Part shown: positions 1 through 7,705 of the stretch, one piece after another
Layout: each line of letters starts with the position of its first letter
How positions within the stretch are numbered: the stretch's first letter is position 1
Assembly (NCBI GenBank): GCA_013112585.1
Contig: JABFGH010000010.1
Location: 62,001-126,000 of the forward strand
Origin: Ignavibacteriota bacterium
GTDB lineage: Bacteria; Bacteroidota; Ignavibacteria; Ignavibacteriales; Melioribacteraceae
Reading direction: 5' to 3'
Length of the DNA: 64,000 bases
Notes under the pieces: generated by a model
The model's database searches: none
What the model saw: only the letters and a program-made list of their open reading frames with translations
Told to the model about the DNA's origin: nothing
Made by a program: the position numbers and the translations under genes

Positions 1-213
1 CCACAATTCTTCCCAACTGGCATTTATGTTTTCCCTTTTATAAAGTGAACCATCTTGTAAACCGGCAAAAAGAGTTCCGTTAGGTGATTTTGCAATATTG
101 CGTATATCACCGCCATACATAGGTCCGGTAGGCTGCCATTGATCCTGAGCATTAATTGATACGAAGATAGAAATAAGAATTGTGAGCAGAAGAAATTTTT
201 TGCCAATTTGCAT
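1..213 (-). CDS. Exported protein, N-terminal 71 residues only (runs off the window)
   Basis: The reverse strand reads open from an ATG at 213 to the window edge. The first 23 residues form a signal peptide (MQIGKKFLLLTILISIFVSI then NAQ) with likely cleavage after the Gln. The mature part begins WQPTGPMYGGDIRNIA and continues with a short LFAGLQDGSLYK strand pattern, which resembles the first blade of BNR/sortilin-type propeller proteins in this group; that family guess is inference from a short stretch. A GGAGG lies four bases before this ATG, whereas a second ATG at 217 abuts the GGAGG and is in another frame, so 213 is the chosen start. The 3' end is not in the window. Confidence 0.75.
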   Translation of the reverse strand, partial: MQIGKKFLLLTILISIFVSINAQDQWQPTGPMYGGDIRNIAKSPNGTLFAGLQDGSLYKRENINASWEELW

Positions 214-449
214 GCATCCTCCGATGACTATTGACTTACCCTTAATATTGTTTATAACTATTATACAGTTATTCCACAAAACAAAAATACAAATAGTTCT
301 ACTTAATGTAAATTTGGTTTTGAAAATTGTGTTTTGAATATTGATTTGTTACAGATTGGTTTTCAATAAAATTCAAAAAGTGAATCTGTTAGTTTTAACA
401 AAAAAGATGATTCTTTTTGAATAATTAATATGAAAATATTTGAATAATT

Positions 450-473
450 GGGCGGACAAACTTTGCCCGCCCC
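450..473 (-). terminator. Hairpin downstream of the 483-905 gene
   Basis: GGGCGG at 450-455 pairs with CCGCCC at 467-472, and CAAA/TTTG can pair inside. It lies just past the stop of the reverse-strand gene at 483. The following reverse-strand bases are only moderately T-rich, so this is a probable rather than classical terminator. Confidence 0.5.
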
Positions 474-482
474 ACTAAAATA

Positions 483-905
483 TTATTTTCTTTGCGGTGC
501 GGGGTATTGGTTTCTAATTGTATAAATATTATCCTTATGAGCTTGAAAATGTTTAACCATTTTACCCCAAGCGCCAGGATGTCTCTCACGGACTCTCTTT
601 ACGTATTCAGCCCAAAATTTATCGAATGATCCCAAATCTTTTGCAGTGTACCAATAATTAACGTTCCACTCATCTCCCCATGTGTGAGTAAAGTTTCCAA
701 AACTGTAAATAAAACCCTCATCAACGAGTTCCTCTAAAATAGGTACAAATATGGAATCACCTATTTGGTTTACTGTTCCTACGGCACCCATGTGAACCAT
801 GTTAGAACTTACAATTAATAATGGCTGATCATTATCCTGTGCAAAACTACTTCCGGCAAGAAAAAGGAAAAATACTGCGGCAAAGATTTTTGTAGTCTGT
901 TTCAT
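483..905 (-). CDS. Small exported protein of unknown function
   Basis: 140 residues with a clear signal peptide ending in SSFAQ (about residues 1-22). The mature chain is rich in aromatic residues (HTWGDEWNVNYWY, FDKFWAEYV) and has a helix-strand pattern that could be a small alpha/beta barrel, but I do not recognise the family. GGAG sits seven bases before the ATG. The leader is nearly the same as that of the next gene upstream (994-1368), with MKQ-TKIFA and SFAQD in common, so the two probably share origin at their 5' ends. Probably exported to the periplasm. Confidence 0.7.
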   Translation of the reverse strand: MKQTTKIFAAVFFLFLAGSSFAQDNDQPLLIVSSNMVHMGAVGTVNQIGDSIFVPILEELVDEGFIYSFGNFTHTWGDEWNVNYWYTAKDLGSFDKFWAEYVKRVRERHPGAWGKMVKHFQAHKDNIYTIRNQYPAPQRK

Positions 906-993
906 TTATTACTCCATTTTGATTGTTAAATAATTAAATAAATATGCTTACGAGTTTTCATATTCATAAAAACCATTAGCACTTTTTGAATTA

Positions 994-1368
994 TTATTTC
1001 TTTTTAGTTTTCAACTCAATTTGAATTGCTTCGAAAGGTTTATCACCCAAATTTTCAGGTTGATGTTTACTTTTATCAGTCCAAATTACCATACCTGCCT
1101 TAGGATCCATTTCTTTTGATTTACCATCCGGTAAATTCATTTTCAGAACTCCATCTGTTAAGAAAACCACAACACCTTCGGGATGAGAATGCATTGTTGA
1201 TTTTTCATTTGGACCGTAAGTAATTCGAAGTACTCTTACTTCGTCATTTTCAAACTCTACTTTGTAACGTTTGGAATCAACTTTAACTGCATCCTGTGCG
1301 AAACTATTTCCGCCAAGAAAAAGAAATGCAATTAAGGCTATTGCAAAGATTTTTGTGATCTGTTTCAT
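994..1368 (-). CDS. Exported cupin-domain protein
   Basis: 124 residues: signal peptide to about residue 25 (GGNSFAQ), then a single small cupin barrel. The first cupin motif is visible as H60-S-H62-P-E64 and the second as PKAG at 89-92 with H102, giving a plausible three-His/one-Glu metal site. GAGGAG precedes the ATG. Exported single-cupin proteins of this size are common in Bacteroidota-like bacteria and are usually uncharacterised, so the ligand or reaction cannot be named. It lies 88 bases upstream of the similarly headed gene at 483-905 and may be co-transcribed with it. Confidence 0.85.
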   Translation of the reverse strand: MKQITKIFAIALIAFLFLGGNSFAQDAVKVDSKRYKVEFENDEVRVLRITYGPNEKSTMHSHPEGVVVFLTDGVLKMNLPDGKSKEMDPKAGMVIWTDKSKHQPENLGDKPFEAIQIELKTKKK

Positions 1369-1826
1369 CTATAACTCCTCATATTATTATTGAACATTGT
1401 TTTTGCAATTAATTGAACTGGTGCTTTCAATCTATTGCTTATTATTTATTTCCTGTTGTATCATCAAATAATTGATCCGGGCGGTGAATTCTAATAACCT
1501 AATTTTATTACCGTTATTGTCTGTCGAATGCAAAATCTCTTCAGGTATTTTGCTTGTTTTCCATGGATAGTCTAGAAGCCTAAACTTATTATTTCGGATG
1601 AAAGGTTTTGCGGAGAGAATTATAATAAGATAAGATGTCTTATAATATAAAATAAATTAAATTAAAACAAACAATATTTATTAATAAATTTAGAGGACTA
1701 TTTATTTTGAAATAATAAGACATTAAGTTGTTTGAAGTATTAACAGAATAACATTACCTTCCAACTAAATCCTTCTGGTTACTAAAAATTGTATTCAATT
1801 TTATAAATAAAATCGGAGGTAGAAAA
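1369..1826. other. Divergent intergenic region, 458 bp
   Basis: AT-rich gap between the reverse-strand cupin gene and the forward OmpA-like gene, which must hold promoters in both directions. A weak forward candidate is TTG at 1732-1734, a 20-base spacer, and TACCTT at 1755-1760, the same spacing as the better promoters elsewhere in this window. No coding sequence or repeat stands out. Confidence 0.35.
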
Positions 1827-3044
1827 ATGAAGAAATTATTTTTTCTATTAGCAGCATTACTTTTTATCCTGCCGCAAACACTTATTCATCCCCAGTTTGG
1901 TATCCTCAAGAAAAAAATCAAAAAGAAAGTTGAAAACAAAGTTGAGCGAAAAGTTGATAAGGAAATTGATAAAACTATTGACGATGCGCTTGACGGGAAT
2001 ACTAAAGGTGAGGGTAAAGTTGAACCGGGAAAAAAGGCAGCGGATACCAAATCGGAGCAGAAAATAGAAACGGAAACCACTGAAGAAAATACTGCATTAT
2101 TAAAAGCCTGGTCTAAGTATGATTTTGTTCCGGGTGATGAAATTATTTTTTATGATGATTTGATTGATGAAGAAAATGGTGAGTTTCCTTCAAGGTGGGA
2201 TTTACTGCAAGGGAATGTGGAAATTGCGGTTTACGGCGATGAAAATGTTATTAACTTCGCTTCTGTGCAGCCATGCAGCATTGTACCCTTAATGAAAGAG
2301 GAAGGTGATTACCTGCCCGAAAAATTTACAATTGAGTTTGATGCATACTTCAGTGAATTTTGTACTCGATACTATGTAGAATTATATGATATGATTAGTC
2401 AAAAACCTCCAAAGACAATTCCACGAATAAGTATTGATCCCACTCATGTTGGCGTTGAAAGCTTCGGAGGAACAAATTTAGCAGATCGGGATTATCCATT
2501 TTGGGAACACATATCAATCTCATTTAATACACGGGCTTTAAAAGTTTACTTTGGGGAACAAAGAGTAAGCAACATTCCAAACTTACGAGCCGAACCGATT
2601 GGAATAACAATCAGCAGCAGGCAATGCCACAAAGATAATCAGGCACTTATTAAAAATATTAGAGTTGCTAAAGGAAGTAAAAAACTTTACGATAGAATTA
2701 TGACCGATGGAAAATTTGTAACTCGCGGAATTTTATTTGATGTGAATAAGGCGACATTAAAACCGGAATCGATGGGAGTAATTAACAAAGTTGCAAAGCT
2801 GATGAAAAAACATCCGGAACTGAATTTTAGTATTGAAGGACACACCGACAGCGATGGTGACGATGCGATGAACCTGCAATTATCGGAACAGCGTGCAGAA
2901 TCAGTAAAATTAGCACTCGTTAATCTTGGTATAGATGCCTCACATTTTAAAGTTAAAGGCTTAGGCGAAAGCAAACCAGTTGACAGCAACGCTAATCCGG
3001 AAGGTAAAGCAAATAATAGGCGAGTTGAGTTTGTTAAGTTTTAA
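1827..3044 (+). CDS. OmpA-family peptidoglycan-binding protein
   Basis: 405 residues. A signal peptide (about 1-23) is followed by a highly charged Lys/Glu/Asp-rich segment (about 28-90), a beta-rich middle domain (about 100-285), and a C-terminal OmpA-like domain (about 298-405). The OmpA domain shows ILFDVNKATLKPES, IEGHTDSDGDD, SEQRAESVK and a terminal NNRRVEF, which are the family's peptidoglycan-contact landmarks. The middle portion looks like a concanavalin/jelly-roll fold but this is not certain. It probably bridges outer membrane and peptidoglycan, or is periplasmic. GGAGG precedes the ATG. Confidence 0.9.
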   Translation: MKKLFFLLAALLFILPQTLIHPQFGILKKKIKKKVENKVERKVDKEIDKTIDDALDGNTKGEGKVEPGKKAADTKSEQKIETETTEENTALLKAWSKYDFVPGDEIIFYDDLIDEENGEFPSRWDLLQGNVEIAVYGDENVINFASVQPCSIVPLMKEEGDYLPEKFTIEFDAYFSEFCTRYYVELYDMISQKPPKTIPRISIDPTHVGVESFGGTNLADRDYPFWEHISISFNTRALKVYFGEQRVSNIPNLRAEPIGITISSRQCHKDNQALIKNIRVAKGSKKLYDRIMTDGKFVTRGILFDVNKATLKPESMGVINKVAKLMKKHPELNFSIEGHTDSDGDDAMNLQLSEQRAESVKLALVNLGIDASHFKVKGLGESKPVDSNANPEGKANNRRVEFVKF

Positions 3045-3088
3045 TTCCTATATTATTTTATTCCGCAAATTTATTAAGGAGTAAGTAT

Positions 3089-3337
3089 ATGAGTTTTGTT
3101 TGGTTTATTATAATTGGAGGAATTGCAGGCTGGTTAGCCGGTTTAATAATGAAGGGCGAAGGTTTTGGAATTCTTGGTAATATTGTTGTTGGAATTGTCG
3201 GTGCAGTTTTGGGAGGCTGGGTGTTTAGTATCTTAGGCATTACTGTAGCCGGTGAACTTGTTGGATCACTCATAACAGCTTTGGTTGGAGCCGTTATTCT
3301 ATTATTCTTAATTAGGCTTATAAAAAAAGGGAAATAG
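3089..3337 (+). CDS. GlsB/YeaQ/YmgE-type small membrane protein
   Basis: 82 residues made of three glycine-rich membrane segments: FVWFIIIGGIAGWLAGLIM, ILGNIVVGIVGAVLGGWVF and LITALVGAVILLFLIRLI. The pattern GGIAGWLAG...G-G-LGNIVVGIVGAVLGG is typical of the transglycosylase-associated/GlsB family, inner-membrane proteins induced by general stress whose biochemical role is unclear. AAGGAG precedes the ATG. It lies 44 bases after the OmpA gene and is followed by a terminator, so the two may form one unit. Confidence 0.9.
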   Translation: MSFVWFIIIGGIAGWLAGLIMKGEGFGILGNIVVGIVGAVLGGWVFSILGITVAGELVGSLITALVGAVILLFLIRLIKKGK

Positions 3338-3357
3338 ATTTTCTACTATTTGATTTT

Positions 3358-3386
3358 AAAGCCCCGCAGTTTAGCGGGGTTTTTTA
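3358..3386 (+). terminator. Rho-independent terminator
   Basis: CCCCGC at 3362-3367, a six-base loop, GCGGGG at 3374-3379, then a run of T. It closes the glsB-like gene. Confidence 0.9.
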
Positions 3387-3471
3387 TTTGAAAAAATGAA
3401 CAAAATTGATTCTCGTGGATTATACTATTATCAGCAGTACTATAACTAATAGAAAAATAATTGAGGAAAAG

Positions 3472-4749
3472 ATGAAAAAGTTAAATCTGTTCAACGTAGC
3501 TTTTCTTTTGATGCCTATATTAATAAGCGGATGTAAGATTGATATTAAAAATATTGAGCGACCGGAAAAAATTGTAAGCATGCGTCAAGTAGTTTACGAT
3601 ACGGATACTTATGCAAAACTTGCAGAATTATGGCAGGCATATTATGATGAGTTTCCATCCGAGGATGCTTATGCAAATTGGATGTATGCAGCAAGGTACG
3701 CCGGCTTAGAAAATTATGAATCACTTTTAAAAGAGGGAGTAAATAAATATCACGCAAACCCAACTCTTCTTTATCTCTCCGCCCTATTAAAGCATGGTGC
3801 TAAAAATAATCTTGAGGCAATCAGTCTTCTTGAACGCTCGGTTGCATTGGACCCCACATATTTGGACCCTTGGTTTGCATTAGCTGTTGATTATATGGGC
3901 AGCGGCAATATGGAAAAAGCTGATGCAGCTTTTAGAAAACTTTTAGAAGAGGGTGCAATTAGTGAAGAAGTAATGGATTATAATTATAACGTAATTACTC
4001 TGCTTGACAAAAATGCAATACTAATTACAAATGGCGATAACGATACTTATCCTGTTTGGATTCTTACAAGAATATTAAAATATAGACCTGATGTGACGGT
4101 AGTAAATCGTTCACTCCTAAATTCCGAATGGTATCCAATTCATATAATTAAAAATGAAGGCATACCTAATTATATAACGCAAAGTGAATTAAATGATTTA
4201 AGAAATGAAACATTTGAAAAGATGAAGCAGCGTAAAATTAAAATACCGCCTATGGGACCCTTTAGTGACACACTGCTTACTCAAATTGTTAAACTCGCAG
4301 AAAAGGAAAACAGACCGGTTTATTTATCCGCTACTCTTTATTCTACCGAAGTTATAGAAAATTATAAAAATGATGGGGCAGATTTTGGTTTGGTTACGCA
4401 AATAGTTCCGCAGAATAAAAACTATTCATCACAATTAAAAGAAGTTATAAATAAATGGCTTGGTGAATTTAGAACCGCCGGATTAAAAAGCTGGCAGCTT
4501 AATTATAGCACTAAAGCTGATGCAGGTAAACGACTAACACTAAATTATGCCGGTGCTCTTAGTTCATTGATGGAAGCAATAAATAAATATGTGCCGGAAA
4601 AAAGACTTGAATTATTTAACTGGTATAAGAACTACATATTAAATTTGATACCGGCTGAAAAAGTAGATAAGATGAGTTCAGCTTGGTGTAAATCTACTGA
4701 CATAAAAGAGATAAGCGATTGGTGCAAAAGTAAAAATTATATAAAATGA
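3472..4749 (+). CDS. Lipoprotein with TPR-like repeats and a DUF2723-type C-terminal region
   Basis: About 425 residues. The start at 3472 is chosen because GAGG precedes it and it gives a clean lipoprotein signal ending LISGC; the upstream in-frame ATG at 3406 would bury this signal. TPR-like helices (around LEAISLLERSVALDPTYLDPW and NMEKADAAFRKLLEEG) fill the first half. The second half has TNGDNDTYPVWIL and RPDVTVVNRSLLNSEWYP, a signature I know from the soluble part of DUF2723 proteins of Bacteroidota, here without their membrane domain. Its stop overlaps the sigma factor start by four bases (ATGA), so translation is probably coupled. A role in sensing or envelope stress with the sigma/anti-sigma pair is inference. 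Confidence 0.8.
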   Translation: MKKLNLFNVAFLLMPILISGCKIDIKNIERPEKIVSMRQVVYDTDTYAKLAELWQAYYDEFPSEDAYANWMYAARYAGLENYESLLKEGVNKYHANPTLLYLSALLKHGAKNNLEAISLLERSVALDPTYLDPWFALAVDYMGSGNMEKADAAFRKLLEEGAISEEVMDYNYNVITLLDKNAILITNGDNDTYPVWILTRILKYRPDVTVVNRSLLNSEWYPIHIIKNEGIPNYITQSELNDLRNETFEKMKQRKIKIPPMGPFSDTLLTQIVKLAEKENRPVYLSATLYSTEVIENYKNDGADFGLVTQIVPQNKNYSSQLKEVINKWLGEFRTAGLKSWQLNYSTKADAGKRLTLNYAGALSSLMEAINKYVPEKRLELFNWYKNYILNLIPAEKVDKMSSAWCKSTDIKEISDWCKSKNYIK

Positions 4750-5279
4750 AAACTGACTGGGATCATTTAGCCAACGCAAAAAATGGTGATGAAAAATCTG
4801 CTGAGATTCTTTTTAGCAAATACAGTAAATCCATAATTAAAATGGCAGCTTTAATAACCGGCTCGCTCGATTCCGGGAAAGACGTTGCACAGGAAACATT
4901 TTTGCGATTGATAAACAAAAAAGCTAAACACCACGAAGGCAGTTTTAAAACCTATGTTACAACTATTGCATATAGATTGGCTTTGAAAGAAAAATACAGA
5001 ACTAATAAAAGTCACTCGATAAATGAAAAAGATTTTATAGATGAAAATGATTCACAAATTAACAATCAATGTGAAGAAGAAACTAAAATAAATATTTTTG
5101 AAGCGATCAATTCGCTGCCCTTAAATCAAAAAGAAATTTTAGTATTAAGATTTTACGGCTGCCACAGTTATGAAGAAATTGCCGGAATAACCAAGCTGCC
5201 GATAGGTACTGTTAAATCAAGAATATTTTACGCTGTTAAAGCTTGCGGTAAAAAATTAAAACAGAAAGGAATAATATGA
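4746..5279 (+). CDS. ECF-type RNA polymerase sigma factor
   Basis: 177 residues with the two-domain ECF layout. Region 2 spans about 22-90 (DSGKDVAQETFLRLINK is the region 2.2 core). Region 4 spans about 118-172 (LPLNQKEILVLRFYGCHSYEEIAGI then IGTVKSRIFYAVK, the helix-turn-helix that reads the -35). It sits between a lipoprotein gene (4-base overlap) and an anti-sigma gene (4-base overlap), the usual sigma/anti-sigma arrangement with an extra upstream partner. It should direct a small regulon in response to an envelope signal; the signal is unknown. Confidence 0.93.
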   Translation: MKTDWDHLANAKNGDEKSAEILFSKYSKSIIKMAALITGSLDSGKDVAQETFLRLINKKAKHHEGSFKTYVTTIAYRLALKEKYRTNKSHSINEKDFIDENDSQINNQCEEETKINIFEAINSLPLNQKEILVLRFYGCHSYEEIAGITKLPIGTVKSRIFYAVKACGKKLKQKGII

Positions 5280-5671
5280 TGAAGCACATTGTTGAAGATA
5301 CTTTACTAAAGTATCAATTAGAATTATTGGAAGGTGAGGAATTGGTAAATGTGAAAAATCATTTAACTCTTTGTGAAACTTGTAGGTTAAAGTTAGATAA
5401 AATAAAATCTGAATTAGAATTGATAAGCAGTTATGATCCGGAAGTTGAAGATGTTCACATACCTATTGCTAAAAAAAGAAGAAGTTCTACTCTTTGGCTG
5501 AGAAGGGCGGCAGTACTGCTTGTTGGCTTCGTTTCGGGATATTCTACATCCCTTTATTTACAGCCCGATCAAGTTGTGGTTGTTAGCCAATACTTAAATA
5601 CGAATAAAACAAATATTTCATTTGATGATTATACTTTTTGCCCGAGTGTGGATATTTATCCTACTGAATAA
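5276..5671 (+). CDS. Membrane anti-sigma factor with zinc-finger (HxxxCxxC)
   Basis: 131 residues. The N-terminal cytoplasmic part carries H29-LTL-C33-ET-C36, the zinc-binding HxxxCxxC motif of ZAS-type anti-sigma domains. A single membrane span follows at about 73-95 (LWLRRAAVLLVGFVSGYSTSLYL), and then a short exported tail of about 35 residues. The start may be 5276 or the adjacent ATG at 5279; AAAGGA lies upstream of both. The overlap with the sigma gene supports the pairing. The exported tail is too short for an obvious sensory domain, so the lipoprotein encoded upstream could supply that function (inference). Confidence 0.88.
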   Translation: MMKHIVEDTLLKYQLELLEGEELVNVKNHLTLCETCRLKLDKIKSELELISSYDPEVEDVHIPIAKKRRSSTLWLRRAAVLLVGFVSGYSTSLYLQPDQVVVVSQYLNTNKTNISFDDYTFCPSVDIYPTE

Positions 5672-5973
5672 ATTAAACATTAACCAGCATTTCGCGAAAA
5701 AACTAACTGTACATTTTATATAATTTGAACTAAGTTTGTTAAAAGACTATTTTAAATAAAAGAAAATGTGAACATATGTTTTAAAACCGGAAGCGACTAT
5801 GCCTAACTACATTTAGGTAGCTTTCTGTGGATAAAAGTCTCTTATGATGTATGTTTATCTCTTAGTTGATTGAGAAAATTAAATTCACTTAGTACTGCCA
5901 TAAAAATGTAATCAACCACTTTTTTGTTAATTACATTAAATGGCTAAAACTCAAAAAAAATTGCGGAATCAAA
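5672..5973. other. Intergenic region, 302 bp
   Basis: AT-rich, no reading frame of note. A bulged hairpin is possible at 5791-5823 (AAG/CTT, CTA/TAG and CCTAA/TTAGG arms), which might end the sigma operon, although no T-run follows. The promoter of the FG-GAP gene at 5974 must lie here but I cannot place it. Confidence 0.35.
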
Positions 5974-7563
5974 ATGAACGGAATTAGTTTAATGAAGGTA
6001 TGCATAATTCATTTCATTTTATTAGCACTTTTCAGCTCACAAACCAAAGCTCAAGACAGCCTCTACCTTGTCGGAACAATAACAGGCGAATCCACAGAAA
6101 AACAAATTACTGATATTAGTGGTGTAGGCGATGTAAATGGAGACGGTTATGATGATTTTATGGTTTCATCAAGGACTGGATTGATCAGAAAAGACCAAGG
6201 TATTGTTAAACTTTATTTAGGCGCAGCAGATGGAAATTTAATACCCGATGTTATTTTTCATTACCCGGGAACAGATAGTTTGAATGACTTTGGAAGAGGT
6301 TCGGGAATAGGCGATGTAAATGGCGATGATTATAATGATTTTCTTATAACAGGCAGTTTTGGGGATTGGGGTTTTCCAAAAGGGAAAGCATTTCTTTATT
6401 TGGGCGGAGCATCAATTGATACATTACCGGTAAAGGAATTCTATGAACCATGGATACAAGATAATTTTGGGTATCCAGCAGAAGCAGTAGGCGATATAAA
6501 TAAAGATGGGTATGATGATTTTATAATAAGTTCACCCTATAACTGGACAGATGGCAAAGGATATGTATATTTATTCTGGGGTGGTGATACCATTTCTTTT
6601 ATAAGATGTGATACACTAAAAGGATATGAAAGCGGAGATCAATTTGGATTATCTGCTGCTAATATAGGAGATATAAACAATGATGGTTTTGATGATATTG
6701 CTGTTGGGGCATTGTATTCATCAATTCCCGACTCACCTCTAGTTCGTATTTATTTTGGTGGAAATAGGATCGATACAATTCCAAAATATTTTTTAAGTGG
6801 TGGAGATATTTATAATGCTGGAGATATTAATGGTGATAAGAATTTAGATTTCATTGTTTTTAATGGAATGATTAATCTTTATCTATCATTAGATAGTAAC
6901 ATTACTTTTAAAGGTAGTTATTATGTAGGCACAAATGGTGATATTAACAACGATAGTTATGATGATTTTATACTTGGAGAACCTAATTATACCGACAGTT
7001 CAGGGACAATGATAGGTTGCATTCTTGGTTTTTATGGTGATGCTCTATTTGATACATTATTTGATTTCAAAATGACCGGTGAAAATAAATGGGATGAATA
7101 TGGTAAATATGTTTCAATCATTGGTGATATAAATGGAGACGGTTATACAGAAGTTGCAGTAGGAGCACTTAACTATCCTGATTACCAGTATCCACTTGGT
7201 AAAGTATACGTATATTCCTATAAAAAGTTAACAAATGTAAAAGATGGTATTAAAAATACACCTAATAATTTTCAATTGTATCAAAATTATCCCAATCCTT
7301 TTAACCCACGTACTTCAATAACATATAATTTACCAAGGGCATCAGCAGTTACAATAACGATATTTGATATTCTTGGAAATAAAATTAGATCGATCTCAAA
7401 TTCTTCACAATCTGCTGGAATTCAGAGTATTGTATGGAACGGTACAAATAATAATAATTCACAGGTCGCTAGTGGACTTTATCTGTATCATTTTAAAGCT
7501 GTGTCATTAGAAGGCAAGAATGAAATATTTGAAAGTACCGGAAAGTTGTTGTTATTAAAATAA
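5974..7563 (+). CDS. FG-GAP repeat surface protein with type IX sorting domain (copy 1)
   Basis: 529 residues. Signal peptide to about residue 27 (SSQTKAQ); translation may instead begin at the ATG at 5992. Seven calcium-binding FG-GAP/VCBS-like repeats are visible, each with a D-x-N-x-D core, for example DVNGDGYDDF, DINKDGYDDF, DINNDGFDDI and DINGDGYTEV, as in integrin-alpha type beta propellers. The last 90 residues form the sorting domain beginning QLYQNYPNPFNPRTSITYNLP and ending in a strand plus KLLLLK. The protein should cross the outer membrane by type IX secretion and sit on the surface or be released. It is a tandem paralog of 7706-9325; both share the mature start QDSLYLVGTITGES. 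Confidence 0.88.
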   Translation: MNGISLMKVCIIHFILLALFSSQTKAQDSLYLVGTITGESTEKQITDISGVGDVNGDGYDDFMVSSRTGLIRKDQGIVKLYLGAADGNLIPDVIFHYPGTDSLNDFGRGSGIGDVNGDDYNDFLITGSFGDWGFPKGKAFLYLGGASIDTLPVKEFYEPWIQDNFGYPAEAVGDINKDGYDDFIISSPYNWTDGKGYVYLFWGGDTISFIRCDTLKGYESGDQFGLSAANIGDINNDGFDDIAVGALYSSIPDSPLVRIYFGGNRIDTIPKYFLSGGDIYNAGDINGDKNLDFIVFNGMINLYLSLDSNITFKGSYYVGTNGDINNDSYDDFILGEPNYTDSSGTMIGCILGFYGDALFDTLFDFKMTGENKWDEYGKYVSIIGDINGDGYTEVAVGALNYPDYQYPLGKVYVYSYKKLTNVKDGIKNTPNNFQLYQNYPNPFNPRTSITYNLPRASAVTITIFDILGNKIRSISNSSQSAGIQSIVWNGTNNNNSQVASGLYLYHFKAVSLEGKNEIFESTGKLLLLK

Positions 7564-7586
7564 ATCTTAATATCAAAGTTGATAAT

Positions 7587-7620
7587 AGCCGGTTCATAAT
7601 AATTGAGCCGGCTTAATATT
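7587..7620 (+). terminator. Probable terminator after FG-GAP copy 1
   Basis: AGCCGGTTC at 7587-7595 pairs with GAGCCGGCT at 7605-7613 (one G-T pair), with a nine-base loop. The tail is T/A rich but not a pure T run. Confidence 0.65.
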
Positions 7621-7705
7621 AACCTATTGCTAAGTTTATTACAATAATTAGATATTTTTTCAATAATCATGACAATAAAATTATTCTTTAAAAATAGGTG
7701 ACACA

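Noticed and set aside
24-206. Reverse-strand 60-residue frame
   Set aside because: It lies in another frame of the partial gene at 1-213, which has a better start, ribosome site and signal peptide.
3406-3471. Upstream in-frame ATG for the lipoprotein gene
   Set aside because: It would place 22 polar residues before the lipoprotein signal; the ATG at 3472 has a GAGG site and a proper signal.
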